DNA of 64,000 nucleotides from Micractinium sp. NFX-FRZ (GCA_029339195.1 JAPTJF010000058.1:124001-188000), one strand, 5' to 3'; positions 46,013-57,362 are shown, counted from the first letter of the stretch. Numbers and translations: made by a program. Notes: generated by a model from the sequence alone, not told the origin.

Positions 46013-46498
46013 GCAGGATGGGCACAGCCCAGCTTGCCAGCTGGCAGCTGGCAGTGCCTGGCGCCGTGTGGCAGGGCGCCACGTGTGCTGTTCGCCCTCG
46101 CCAGCGGCCAAAGATGACATGCTGGGAGCTCGCAAGGCCTGCACAGGCTGATGTGAACAAGCTGCCCTTGCGCCAAGAGCATGCCAGACACCCACCGCAG
46201 TACTGGGCCCCCGGCCGGCCGGGTCCAATCAGTGTGCAGCGATCAGAAGCACCTCTTACATTCCACCTTGGCAAGTTAAGGCACGATCTGAAGCCATCTC
46301 AATCTGTCCCTGAGTTGTGTTCTCGTCCTTTCATCGGTTTTTTAATGCATTTCATCTTGAGTGGCCCACACACTCTCAAAGCGCTCGCTGACCTGGCGCT
46401 GACTCACTCTGTGTTGCCCGTGTTCGATCGAACCATCTGTAACTACTAAACCGCACAGTTCCTGTGCTTGTAAACCCTGTTTTGATTTCCAAAAGGCC
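46013..46498. other. Intergenic region, PDZ-like gene 3' UTR to SMP-like start
   Basis: 486 bases. TGTAA motifs at 46438-46442 and 46469-46473 fit the green-algal polyadenylation signal and would end the upstream transcript only tens of bases before the next ATG. Confidence 0.5.
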
Positions 46499-47240
46499 AT
46501 GTACTGCTCGGCTGTTGCTGTAGGCAGGAGCGGGCTGGTGTGTGTCGCCAAGGGCGGCAGCAAGGGTGGGTGGGCAGCCTGCCCTCGCTAGGTTAATTCT
46601 CTTGCCAAAACCTCGCGAATTACTGCGTGCTGCGTGCCGAAAATCTTCGCGAGCCGACGAGGTGTGCTAGCTTGAGCAACCCTGCAGGCGGAGGCTCTAA
46701 GGGCGGCGGAGGCGCCAAGGGCGGCGGTGCCAAGGGCGGGGGCAACAAGGGCGGCGGCGGCAGCCACCACACCCAAATGACTCAGGAAGCAGCGTCACGC
46801 ATTCAGGCGAGCGCCTAAGGCTGGTTTCAGAACCTGCACTTTGCCGGGGGGAAACAGGCGACTGCCCTTCATGAACAAAAGAGTGTCCCGCTCGGGTGCA
46901 CCGACGCCTGGGTGCCTGCTGGCCTCCCTCCTGCTTGTGCAGAGCGCCGAGGCTCGCGCCCACGGCGGCACCGTGGAGAAGGGCAGCTTTGCCTCCCGTG
47001 CCCAGGCAAGCCCAGGGCACGCTGGCTTCCTGACTCACATGGGTGCTGCACATGGGTGGGGTGGCAGCAGAGTGCATGCACACCAGCCAAGCGGCCTGCC
47101 TGCCCAAGCAGCCCTTGTCTTCCTGGGCTAGCCATTGCTGCCAGCGCTTGCCCATGCCTCCCACCTCAGCCTCCCCTCCCCTGCAGAGCGCGGCGGCCAA
47201 GAACGCCGTTGCCGAGGCCGGCGAGGCTGGGGACGAATGA
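46499..47240 (+). CDS. Gly/Lys-rich small protein with SMP-like C-terminal motif
   Basis: Four exons: 46499-46565, 46688-46806, 46943-47005 and 47187-47240, giving 100 residues. The N-terminus MYCSAVAVGR is followed by a repeated AKGG/SKGGG/NKGGG tract. The C-terminal half MTQEAASRIQSAEARAHGGT, then VEKGSFASRAQSAAAKN, matches the repeat unit of seed-maturation-protein (SMP, LEA type) domains, also seen in small bacterial proteins. SMP/LEA proteins are linked to desiccation and stress tolerance; that role is inferred. Introns 2 and 3 start with GC (46807 and 47006); the conserved motif runs straight through both junctions, so these GC-AG introns are well supported. The Gly/Lys tract could bind nucleic acid. 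Confidence 0.75.
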
Positions 47241-47486
47241 GAGGCCCAGCGGCGGTGGGCATGCCTGCCTGCCTCATTGATCCTGGGCTGATGTGATGAT
47301 GTGCCGAGGCCTGTGTAGCATGCATAGCGCAGTATTGACTTGTGTTGCATGAGCCCACCGGAACGCAATCATGTAAGGCAGTGTGCCAAGAGTCATAGAG
47401 AGAGGATGAAAGAAGGGCCCCCCTGCCTTCAGGCGCCGCAAGCAAACTGGGCCACAGCAGGCAGCGGCACAGCTGGGATTGTCCGT

Positions 47487-50400
47487 TCAGTCCTCTGCTT
47501 TCCTCTTAGCGCCGCGCCCCTCCGCATCTTCCGGTTTTTGCTGCTGCTGCTCTGCCTGCTGCTCCTCCTGCTGCTGCTCGGGCGCCGCCGCCGCCGCTGC
47601 ATCCGCTCCGCCGCCGCCTGCTGGCTGCTGCCGCCGCTGCAGATACACGCCGCACTCCACATGATGGGTGTAGGGAAACTGCATGCATGGGATTCGTTGC
47701 AAGGCTGTGCCGGCAGGTTGTGAGCAGGAAGGTGGGGGTGAGGGAGGCACGGAAGCGGTGCTGTGACAGTGCGGGCATGCACCACACATGCCGAGCCAGG
47801 AAAGCCTCGACAGTCCGGCCCCAATGACCGTTCTATGTTCCACCCACCCACCCACCCACCCACCCACCCACCTGGTCGAACAGCGCAAACCGCTTGATCT
47901 CGAACTCGTCCTTGACCTCCAACAAGTTGGCGTGCAGCGTGTCTGCAGGGGAGGGGGGCGGTGCGAGGAGGGTGGGAGGCAGGGGGTCAGCACACAGGGG
48001 CCGGCGCACTGGGCGGCGGCTCGCCCGTGATGCAGCGGTGCCACAGGGCTGCTCCCCTGTGCACCCAGCACCCCTTGCCCAGCATCTCAGCTGCTGCGCC
48101 GCCGACTCCACCGGCCCTCCCAATCCGTGAATGCCACACGCCGCTTCCACTCCACTCCGCCCTGCCCTTGCCCGCCCCGCATTGTGCCCCGCCACGCCTC
48201 GCGCTGGCATCGCCACGGGACCCACCCGCTTCACCCAGCCCGACCCCCAACCATCCACCTGGGTTGCACGAGACGTAGACCACCCGGTCAAACTGGCGCA
48301 GCAGCTGCACGGACTGTGAGTCCAGCCCCGCGCGTGGCGGGTCCACCAGCAGGGTGGAGAACTCCAGGGAGTTCAGGTCCAGCCCCTCCAGCCTGCGGGG
48401 AACAACAGGCACAACACAATGCGCAAGGGGTGTCAGAGGGGCGTCATGGGGGCTAACAAGCAGCTGGTACAACAGCCAGCCTAGGGTGGCTAACTCCAGG
48501 GAGTTCAGGTCCAGCCCCTCCAACCTGGCAGACACAACAGAACGGACAAGGGACGTCGGAAGGGCTGCTGTGGTGAGTGAAGGGCGGCGGGTCCACCAGC
48601 TGGGCAAAGAACTGGATAGAGAACTGAAACCACGCTCATCTAGCCTCGAGCAACATGCACAAGAAGGAATTGAAGAAGGTACAACGGTGCCAGAAAGGGA
48701 TGTGGGGTCTTATGGTGGCGCAAGGGATGTGGGGTCTTATGATGGCAGTACACCTGCAGTGCGCAAATCTATACTGAGTTCAGATCCAGGCACTGCAGCG
48801 GTTGAAAGGCGAGGATGTGAAGGAGGTCCACAAGCGGCAAACTGAGAGCAAAGGGCAGACGCAACACAGTGCACCAAACAACAGCACGGCTTGCTGGCGG
48901 CACCCCCGCCTCACCGCCTCATGGGCCGCCGCTCCTTCCACGCCGAGGTGAACTCCTCGCTGGACATGCGCGCCACAAACACGTTGGTGATGCCATTCAG
49001 CTCAAAGTTGCGGCGCGCCGCCGCCACGCCCGTCTTGCTCACCTCCGTGGCCACCACCTGCGCATGGATGAGGAGGGTGTGTGAGATGGGAGGTGAGGGT
49101 CTGGGGCAGGGGGAGATAGGGGTGTAGCAAGCGAGAGAGAGGCGCGCCGCCGCCACGCTCATCTCGCTCGCCTCGCTGGACACCCCCTCCGGGACGAGGA
49201 GTCAGGTTGGGCAACGAAGAGAAGTCTGGCACGGCACGAGAAGGAGGAGGTGGTTACGAGACCAGGGCGCATCACCCACCCCAGCACGGAAGCACAGCAG
49301 GTGGGCCAGCGGCGGCGAGCCGGGCGGAAGCTCAGCAGGCACGGCGCTGCCAGCCTGAGCCATGATGGCGATGCTGGCCATGCCTCACCTTGCGGAAGTT
49401 GGGGGCCAGGGCCACCGTGAAGTTGCCGTTGCCGCAGTACAGCTCCAGCAGGTCGCCCGCCTGGCTGCCCTCTGCAGGGGAGTGGGGCGGGGGTGTGGCA
49501 GGACCGGGGGAGAAGGGTTGTGAGTTAGAAATGAGGGCCCAGAGCAGCTCCAGCAGGTCCACCGCCTCGCTGCCCACGGCAGAAAAATACATGGGGGGCC
49601 GGGTCGAGGGGCAGGGGTGAGGAGGAGGATGCTGACGGGGCAGCAAACACAACACATCCCTTCCCGTCTTGCCGCCTCCCTCTCCGCGACGCCTCTGCCG
49701 CACCTTTTGCCTGAGCACAGCCCCTCCCCCACCCCACCCCGCTCTCGCCCGCTCGCGCCCCCACGCTGCGCACCCGTCGCGCTGCGCGCCCAGCTGAGCA
49801 TGTTCTGGCACATGCCGCCGTTGGGCTGGCTGAAGGACGCCTCCACCTGCACCTGCTGCAGCACGCTGCCGTCCACCTGCAGCACCTCCAGCACCTCATC
49901 CTTCTCCACACACAGCTTCTGACCCCTGCAAGACCGGGAGAGGGCAGGCGGCCAGGCAGGCAGCCAGCGGTGAGACACACACACAGCAGAGGTGGTTTGA
50001 CTTGAGCAGCGGTGCGACCGCTCCCCACACCGCCACACTTGCGCGGCCCCACCCACTTGCCCCACCCCACTGCAGCCGCCCCCACCTGCTGCGCCCCACA
50101 ATCTGCGGCGTGCTCTTGCTACTGGGTGCGGTGGCCAGCACCTGCCGCAGCTGCTGCGCCGCCTGCACACAACAGAGAGGGAGGGGGTGCAGGAGCAGCA
50201 GCTGAGGCAGGGGGGCAGCAGTTGAGGCGTGGCAGCAGTTGAGGAAGTTGGGCAGCTGGGCATGCAGGGGCGGTAGGAGCGTATGGATGAGCCCACGAGG
50301 GCAGCCTCCCCCTGGGCAGGTAGCAATTCGTGTCTTCAGGCAGCCAGCCTCCGGCATTGCCCGCGATAGACGGGCTTGCCCGCTGCCTGAAGAAGCGCAG

Positions 50401-51964
50401 TGCAAGTGGCCTCCCCTTCTGCTGCTGACGTTCCAATGGCCTCCCAGACAGGCATGCAGGCAGGAGACAAACACCTCCTCTCACCTCCTTCCACGCATCG
50501 TCCAGCTTCTTGTGGTAGATGAGGCTGATCATGGCGTCACCGCTCATGGTGGTGTGGAAGTTGGCCTGGCGGGGGGAGAAAGCAGGCAGGGGAGCGGGGT
50601 GAGGGGAGGAAGTGTTGGCAGGAGAGTGAGCGCCAGCGGATCCAGACTTCTTGCACCCCGGCGGCCCTACAGGACCCCTATATGCATGCCATATATAATG
50701 ATGTCGCATAACGGGCATAACACTCACGCCCACTGGCCGCACCAGGGAGTCGCGCCACACAACGGCCGGCATGTGTGTGCCGTCTCCCGCGTGCACATGT
50801 GCCCCGCACCCTTGTCCCCACACCCCTGGCACACCTGGAAGAGCTTGCGCCTCAGCACGGGGCTGCCCTTGACATGCTCCCGCAGCAGCGCCATGAGCTC
50901 GTTGAGCAGCTCGGAAGCTACGGGGAAGGTGTCCACCTTGACGTCCCGGTTCTTCCCTGTGGGGTGGGTGTGGGCACGAGGTGGGATGCTGGGGTGGGCA
51001 GTGGTGCAGTGGTTGGCGAGGCGTGGGGTGGGGCGGGTGGGGGCCACAGGTCTTCAAAGGAGCGCAGGCAGGGGGGCCAGAGAGCAGGAGCCACCGCTCG
51101 CTCCCCTCCCCCCGTTCAAGTGCATCTCTGTGCAGCCACACGGTGCCAGCGGGTTTGCAGCCATGTGGAGGCTTCGCACACCCTCCTGCATCCCACCTGT
51201 GGCTTCGTCCTTCTCAAACATCAGGTAAAACATGTCCTCCCCCTCGTGCCACACCCGGAACTCGGCCCTGCATGCGCATTCGGTGGGGCAGGAGGAAAGC
51301 GATCTCTGTGATATAATCACAGCACACATCTGTCAGACGGGGGCGGACGGGGCCGCGGCGTAGGATTGGAGTGCGCCGGCAGCAAGAGGGCAGGCCCCAA
51401 GGAGATGAAGTAGCAGCAGGGATGCAGGCAGAGTGCGTGGACTGGCCCATGCTTGTTTAGCTATCAATTTGGCCGTCTCCGGCACTCACGCCTTGCCAGT
51501 GTCTCCTAGCATGGAGTTCCGCTTCTTGCGGAAAAGTGGGAGAAAACTAGCAGCCCGGCCCGCCCGCCTCACCGCATGCGGTAGTGCTCGGGGCGGCTGC
51601 GGAACGCCTGCAGCTGCGGCGGCTGGAACTCTGCAAACTGGGAGGTGACTCGCTCCACCTTGGCCTCCAGCTGAGCATCGTATTGACTGGGGTCGATGGC
51701 CGTCAGCGCGGGGCTGAACTTGGGTGCTGCAGGCGCCTCGCCTGCCGCGGCTGCTGCTTCAGTCGAGTCGGTGGCGGCAGCGGCAGCGGCGCCCGCGGCC
51801 CCACGCTGCTGCTGCTCCTTGCGCCGGCCCTGCGCACTGGTCCTGGTCATCCTGCTGAAGGGCCGGGGATCGTTGGGGCCCTGCCAAAGCCTCAGGCAGC
51901 TGGAGGAGCGGAGGCAGGGGAGGCGCAGCGTTGTGCGGGCGGCAGCGGCCAGAGGAATGTGCAT
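47487..51964 (-). CDS. trmA: tRNA (uracil-5-)-methyltransferase, bacterial TrmA type
   Basis: Eleven exons (51964-51573, 51267-51197, 50956-50835, 50565-50485, 50162-50086, 49925-49774, 49471-49389, 49057-48915, 48392-48259, 47942-47872, 47678-47487), giving 505 residues. The match to TrmA is collinear: [70 protein letters not shown], the SAM site [23 protein letters not shown], catalytic VVYVSCNPG and [17 protein letters not shown]. TrmA makes 5-methyluridine-54 in the tRNA T-loop using SAM. The N-terminal 60 residues ([20 protein letters not shown]) look like an organelle transit peptide, so a plastid or mitochondrial enzyme of bacterial descent is inferred. An extra Gln/Glu/Ala-rich tail ending AKRKAED is absent from bacterial enzymes. 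An alternative ATG lies near 52020. Confidence 0.92.
47841..47873. repeat. (CCCA)n microsatellite
   Basis: Eight CCCA units abutting the TrmA splice donor at 47872 (minus strand reads GTGGGTGGG). Confidence 0.9.
48341..48630. repeat. Tandem copies of TrmA exon 9 start in the preceding intron
   Basis: The exon-9 5' end (minus strand, coding [11 protein letters not shown]) recurs at about 48485-48530 ([11 protein letters not shown] in frame). A third partial copy of the GGCGGGTCCACCAGC region lies at about 48587-48610. Spacing is about 125-135 nt. Confidence 0.8.
48694..48747. repeat. Two-copy 27-bp tandem repeat
   Basis: AAGGGATGTGGGGTCTTATG with variable end, twice in a row in the TrmA intron. 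Confidence 0.85.
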
Positions 51965-52129
51965 TGCCTCACTTGAGGCAGCCCTAGGAGATGCTACACT
52001 TGCCGATGCACATGCATGCATGGCACTTGAGGAGGGCGCAAGAGCTCGGAGCAGGCGCAGCAGGCGGTCAAAAACGCACAAACCGGCGAGTTTCGCCGCG
52101 TCTCTCACCCTTCACAGTGTCCAGCAACC
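51965..52129. promoter_or_regulatory. Very short bidirectional promoter (TrmA / coiled-coil gene)
   Basis: Only about 165 bases separate the divergent ATGs, fewer if TrmA starts near 52020. It must hold both 5' UTRs and promoters unless transcripts overlap. Confidence 0.5.
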
Positions 52130-52677
52130 ATGGAGTCTCCATCACTGCCGACGCCGACCAATGAAGGCGCCCTCGCAGGTGATGGTGATCGGCCGTGCAG
52201 CAGGGGGCTGCCCAGTTCCCCACTCTGGTGCCCGCTCCACAGAGCTGTGTAAACTCAATGCTGCAGGTTTGGGAGGGGCGCTGCAGCGCCACCTGGAGCT
52301 GTACCATCAGGAGCTGGCGGCGACGCGCGGCGCTCAGGCCGCGCTGGAGGCCGCGCTCGACCGTCTACAGGTGCGCCAGGCCAGCATTGTCACACTCCTG
52401 GTGTGCATATGGGAAGTGCGGTGACCAGGGCAGCATGCTCCGTGTGCGGAGCAGGGCGGGCCGGCGGGGATGGCAGGGCAGCAGGCAGCAGGCGGTTGCC
52501 ACAGGGTGCGACAGCGCTGCATTCCTGCCGCGCCCGAATGGCTGCCCACAGGGAGAGCTGGCGGCTGCTGACGAGGCGGCACGCAGCAGGAGCGTGGCGG
52601 GCTCTTCCTCCTCGGCACGACTGGCCCAGCTGCGTGAGCGCCTGCGCCGCATCAGCAGGCTGGCAGCGGAGGTGGAG
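52130..52677 (+). CDS. Small coiled-coil protein, possibly SNAPIN/BLOC-1-like (3' end unresolved)
   Basis: Three clear exons: 52130-52178, 52267-52370 and 52552-52677, in phase, giving about 93 residues. The start is MESPSLPTPTNEGALAGLGG. Then come two helices with heptad spacing: LQRHLELYHQELAATRGAQA and SARLAQLRERLRRISRLAAE. Length and helix-turn-helix pattern resemble SNAPIN and other BLOC-1/BORC subunits, but there is no decisive motif. A GT donor follows 52677, so at least one more exon exists. One candidate starts near 52792 (RLMVRCVLPPC, stop soon after), but it is weak. Confidence 0.5.
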
Positions 52678-53822
52678 GTGAGGCGCTGCCCTGCCGGGCA
52701 GCAGGCACATGCTCCTACACACGCACGCCTAGGCTCACTGGTGCACTCGCTTGTGCTGCCCACCGTGTGGTTGCCCTTGACCGGCGCCGATGGCAGCGGC
52801 TGATGGTGCGCTGTGTGCTGCCGCCCTGTTGGTCGTTTGCCTCCGTGTAGCACCGGGTGGCGAGCACGCATGGGCATGTGCTGGCCAGGCAGGCGAGTCG
52901 CACGGCTGGCAGTGGCGGCCCCAGCTGACCGCTGCAATGGCGGCAGGCTTAGATGGAGCGTTACACAGGCTTGGAGCCAGCATGCGCCCAGACCGGCAAG
53001 CGGCTGCTGTGAGGGCATGTAGGCAGCCTTTGTCGCAGCCTCAGAGCACCCATTGGCGGCTTCTTGGGCCGCTCGCCAGGCCAGGCGGCAAGAGGCCATC
53101 TGCCAGCGGATGGCATCTCACCAGCTGTAGTGGCAGGCGCAGTGCGGCCTGTCCGGGATATGGCAGTGGCAATGAGGCAGCTGGCACAGCTCTCAGCTTG
53201 CCCCAGCGCGGCACCTGGGGCAGCAACGGCGAGCACCCAAGTATGCGCCGACCATGTCGTGCACACATACCCACACTCACCATGGCGCCTCTTCGCAGTC
53301 CCAATCTGGTTTCTGCTGAAGCTTGGGCTTGCACCAGCAGCCCTGCGGGAGCAGGGGCTGTGTAGCCAGCTTGACGATGCAGCTTTGCTGACGAGGCGTG
53401 TCCGACGCCGCGTGCTCGGCGGGCTGCTGCCCCTGCACTACAGGACAGGTCCGAACTTTTCTCCTGGCACCTCACTGCCCACAGACACCCAATGTCCCTT
53501 GAAAAAGGTGCCCACCGTTGGCATAGGCTCATGTCTGGTACGGCGCCGTCACTACGCCAGTCAGAAGGGTGTCCCACCACCTGCTTCCAGTACTTCTGGG
53601 CCCTGCCCTCGCTTACAGCTTTGCTTTGAGCTTCTTTTGGACACATGCGCTGCGCACAGCCGACCTCCTGCAGTTCGCACGGCACTTTAAATGTGGTCTG
53701 AGCACTGGCCGGGAGCCGTAGCATAGTCGTGACCGTCCCGACCTGTGCATTTTTTGTGACACAAGCGTTGTGGCCCACTTCACGGTAGCCTTGGGCTGCC
53801 TGTGGGGCAGCTATTAGGCAGG
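52678..53822. other. Region without a resolved gene
   Basis: About 1.1 kb. It must contain the last exon(s) of the coiled-coil gene and the promoter of the first GARP gene. Open frames of 190-290 residues exist on both strands, but none has splice structure, codon pattern or family similarity I could support. Confidence 0.4.
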
Positions 53823-56047
53823 ATGGCGAAGGATGGGGACGAGCGAAGGGGCGTGCGCTGGACTGAGAGGTGAGGCGCTCGCAGCCCTGCAGCCAAGCCA
53901 CATGGACATGTAGGTCAGGTAGCCGAGCCTGAGCCTCGGCGGCTTATGCCCAACGTCGGCGTACCCACATTTTAGCGCCCATGCGAGCCGCCTGCACAGC
54001 ACCGCAAGGGCAGGAGGTCAGCCAAATTCAACGACAGTGGCGGCCGGCACAGTCCGGAGCGTCCGCCGTCTGTCCCTTGGCCACTTGCCGCGAGTCCTGT
54101 CAGGGTTGCCGCGGCCCTGCCGCTGTCCCCAGCCACCAGCCACTCCCCCAGGCTGCTCGTCCTGCAGGCCAGCACCCCAGGCCCTCACTGCCCGCTCTCT
54201 GGCCTCCCATGGGCTCCCTGGGCTGTGGGTGCAGGATGGAGGAGGCATACCAGGCAGCACTGGAGCAGGTGGGCGGCCTGGACGCCGCCAAGCCCAAGGC
54301 GGTGCTGGAGCTGCTGCAGGACCAGTTCCCGCACCTCACAATACAGGTGGGGCGGGGCGGGACTGGCGGGGCTGCCAGGGGTTGGGGCACAAGGGCCAGC
54401 AGCAGGGGAGCCGGGCGTGAGACCTGCCGTGCATAACACGGCTCGGCTTGATTTGTGGCTGTACGGTAAGTTGAGGGCGCCGTTGACAGCGCACCCATCG
54501 TGGCAGCTCTTTTGCAATCCACCTGTCGCCTGATCCTCCGCATCCCCGGGGGTGTCCCTGCCATCTGCAAGTTGCACCAAGGGTTGCAACACCATGTAAG
54601 AATTCTGCAGGAGCCACCGCCTGCACGTTAGCCTCCAATGTGCCTCAAATAGCGGCTGCTCTGCCCCCCCACTGGCACCCGCAACGCCGTGTGCTTTGCC
54701 TGCCGTATGCTCGCACGTGCTCACCTGCTGCGCCCCTCCCCTCCCCGTGCCTGCAGAATGTCAAGTGGTGAGATGACGGCGGCAAGGGGCTTGGGGCTGT
54801 TGATGTGGCATTTGCTGGGTGGCATGTCGTTCGTGGCGCCGCCGCTGGGGTGTGGCAGCCTGCACGGCAGCTCACGCACAGTCAGTGGATGCATGGCCCA
54901 AATCTGAATGCCCACACCTGCTTGCTTCTCATGGTGGCAGGGCACGCGGCCTGTGCCGGCGCCCGTGCTTGCCCGCACCCTTGCCGCCGCCCAACAAGTG
55001 CCACCGCTGCTTGGCCCGCTGTGCAGGCACCTGCTGTCGCATCGACGGCGGGAAGAGCGGCATCGCGAGATGGTGCCAGCCGGCATCGCGCCCCCCACCA
55101 AATGGGCTGGCAGGCAAGCCACATTGAGCGAGCACATTGCCTTCCCACTCACTTGCAATGGCCTCCCGAATGCTCACTACTTGCGCCGCTCACCACTCGT
55201 GCCTGGCCCTGCACACACGCTTTCTCCAGCCTGCAAGCACACGCTCGCCAAGCTTCCTTTGCATGATCTGCACACCAAGCCGTGTCCCGTGCTCCCCCGC
55301 TGCGCCCCGCCCCCCTCACCATGCCGTGCTGCCCCTGCTGTGCAGGCTGGAGGAGGCGTACGAGGCGGAGGTGGCGCGGCAGGGCGGCCTGCATGCCGCC
55401 CGCCCCAAGGCGCTGCTGGAGGCGCTGCAGGCGGAGTTCCCGGACCTGACGCTGCAGATCGTCAAGTGGTGGGTGCCAAGGCGCGGGGTGGGGCGGCGAT
55501 GCGTGGGGCGGAGCGGTGGGGTGGGCTCCCGTGCTGCAGGGCAGAGTGTGCTGCCCGGCAGGAGCGTGCCGTGCCTCCACAACATGCAGCGCTGCTGCAG
55601 TGCCACTCACCCCTCGCCCCCCGGCCCGCCCCCCCGTGACTGCGCAGGCACCTGCAGGGGCAGCGGCGCCGCGAGCAGCGCGCAGGGCACGAGGGGAAGC
55701 AGGCGGCAGGGCAGGGCACCGCGTCGGGGGGTGCGTCGGGCGGGCAGCTGTCGGGCGGCACCGGTGGCGCCTCTGTCGAGCCCGCACCCCCTCGGCAGCA
55801 GCACATTCTGGTGCTGCCGCCGCAGCCCGAGGAGGAGCCGGACACGCACCAGGTGCACGCGCCCCGCCCCGCCAAGGCGGCGTCCTTCAAGCCAGACGTG
55901 TTTCTGGAGCAGCTCGAGGCCCTCACGCAGCTGGCGCCGCAACAGCTGGAGCAGCTGCAGCAGCTGCTGCCGGCGTCGCTAGGGCAGGCGCAGCAGCAGC
56001 AGCAGCAGCAGGTGCAACCACAGCAGCAGCAGCAGCAGTCGCAACCA

Positions 56048-56088
<41 letters not shown>

Positions 56089-57362
56089 TCAGCATCAGCA
56101 GCAGGGGCTGCAGGGCCTGACGCGGCAGCAGCTGACGGAGCACCAGCTGCTGCTGACAGAGCAGGAGCGGCGGCAGCGCTGCCTGCGCACGCAGCGGCTG
56201 CACTCGCCCCCCTGGCAGCCCTTCCTGCAGCCGCAGGCGCAGGTGGCGCTGGAGGTGGCAGGCAAGAACAAGCTGAAGTGTGCACAGGTGGGTGTGTCGC
56301 GGCTTGTGCCAGCAAGCCAGCACTGTGCGTATGAAAAAGGGCCGGCTGGGCTGGCTGGCAAGGGTTTCTCACTGTCTCTCTGGCTGGCTGTCTGGCTGGC
56401 TGCAGCGCACCTGGGGCCCTCTCCACGTGCATCAGTGCACTGGCTGCTTGCCTGCCTGCCTGCATCGCTCCACCTTGGCTCAACTCAGCCCCCCCCCTGC
56501 TCACCCCTGCCGCCCGCCGCTCCCCCCAACGTGCCCCGCGCGCCTGCAGACGGTTGCGCTGCTGGAGGCGAGGGTGACGAAGCTGGAGCATCTGCTGCAG
56601 ATGGTGCAGAGCACGCGGGCGGCGCTGACCGTGGGGGGGTCGCCCAGCGGCAGCGGCAGCGTCCCAGCCGGGCTGCTTGGCCTCGAGGCCTTCCCCTCGG
56701 TCACCAGCCGCCCCGGCGGCATCGGGCAGCCGCTGCTGGGGGCAATGCAGCAGCACTTTGTGCTGGCGGCAGCGCTGGGGGCGGCACCCGGCGGGGGGCC
56801 GGAAGCGTCGGGCAGCAGCGGAAGCGACGATGGGGAGGCGCACCTGGCGAGCTGCCAAATCCCCAACTGCAGGCGCTGCGCGTACGAGCGCCGCCTGCTG
56901 CGGCGACGCCAGCAGTCGCAGCAGCAGCAGCAGCAACCCGGGATGGATGCGCAGGCCGGCGGGGCGGCAGGCCAGCCCGCGTCGCAGGGTGCGCAGCGGC
57001 AGGACGCCGGGCAGCCAGCACTGGGGGGCAGTCACAAGTTCTCGGAGGAGAGGAACCTGGGTGGGCTGCATGCAGTGTCGCTGGAGCGGCAGCGCATTCT
57101 GGAGGAGCCCACGGCGCCCAGCCGCAGTGGCGGCCAGGTGCTGCAGCAGCCACCGGCTGCGCAGCAGCCGCAGCAGGCGCCGCCGCAGCCGCTGTTTGCG
57201 CAGCAGTTCCCGGCGCAGCAGATGCTGGCGCAGCCGCTTTCGCAGGCGCAGACGGCAGCACGCAGCATCAGCGCTGAGGGGTACCTGGAAGCGGTGCTGC
57301 GCCGCATGCCCCTCCCAACACCTGGGTCCCCTGACGGCCTGTGGCCATTGCTGCAGCAATAG
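53823..57362 (+). CDS. Double GARP/Myb-like Gln-rich protein, array copy A
   Basis: Seven exons: 53823-53869, 54235-54346, 54757-54767, 55027-55113, 55346-55468, 55648-56287 and 56550-57362, giving 610 residues. Domain 1 (residues about 11-70): VRWTERMEEAYQAALEQVGG, LDAAKPKAVLELL, LTIQNVKWHLLSHRRREER. Domain 2: PPTKWAGRLEEAYEAEVARQ, GGLHAARPKALLEALQAEFP, LTLQIVKWHLQGQRRREQR. Both follow the GARP pattern (RWTPELHxxFVxAVxxLGG, ATPKxVLxLM, LTxxHVKSHLQKYR) of plant PHR1/G2-like transcription factors. The C-terminal part holds polyQ runs and a coiled coil (VALLEARVTKLEHLLQMVQ). A nuclear DNA-binding role is inferred. The AG|GC donor at 55114 opens an intron absent from copies B and C. Confidence 0.8.
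55990..56105 (+). repeat. CAG repeat (polyglutamine) in GARP copy A
   Basis: Near-continuous CAG/CAA codons encoding polyGln with a His interruption at its end. Confidence 0.95.

Noticed and set aside
52790..53365. Plus-strand open frame of 191 codons after the coiled-coil gene
   Set aside because: No recognisable family, no start context or splice sites consistent with the neighbouring gene. GC-rich DNA commonly has such long chance frames.
53041..53901. 286-codon minus-strand frame between the coiled-coil gene and GARP copy A
   Set aside because: Composition is irregular, with no motif, and it overlaps the start of GARP copy A on the other strand.
55811..57277. 488-residue plus-strand open frame in GARP copy A
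   Set aside because: It starts as the true exon but reads straight through the intron 56288-56549 and is out of frame afterwards. The spliced model keeps the coiled coil and Gln-rich frame.
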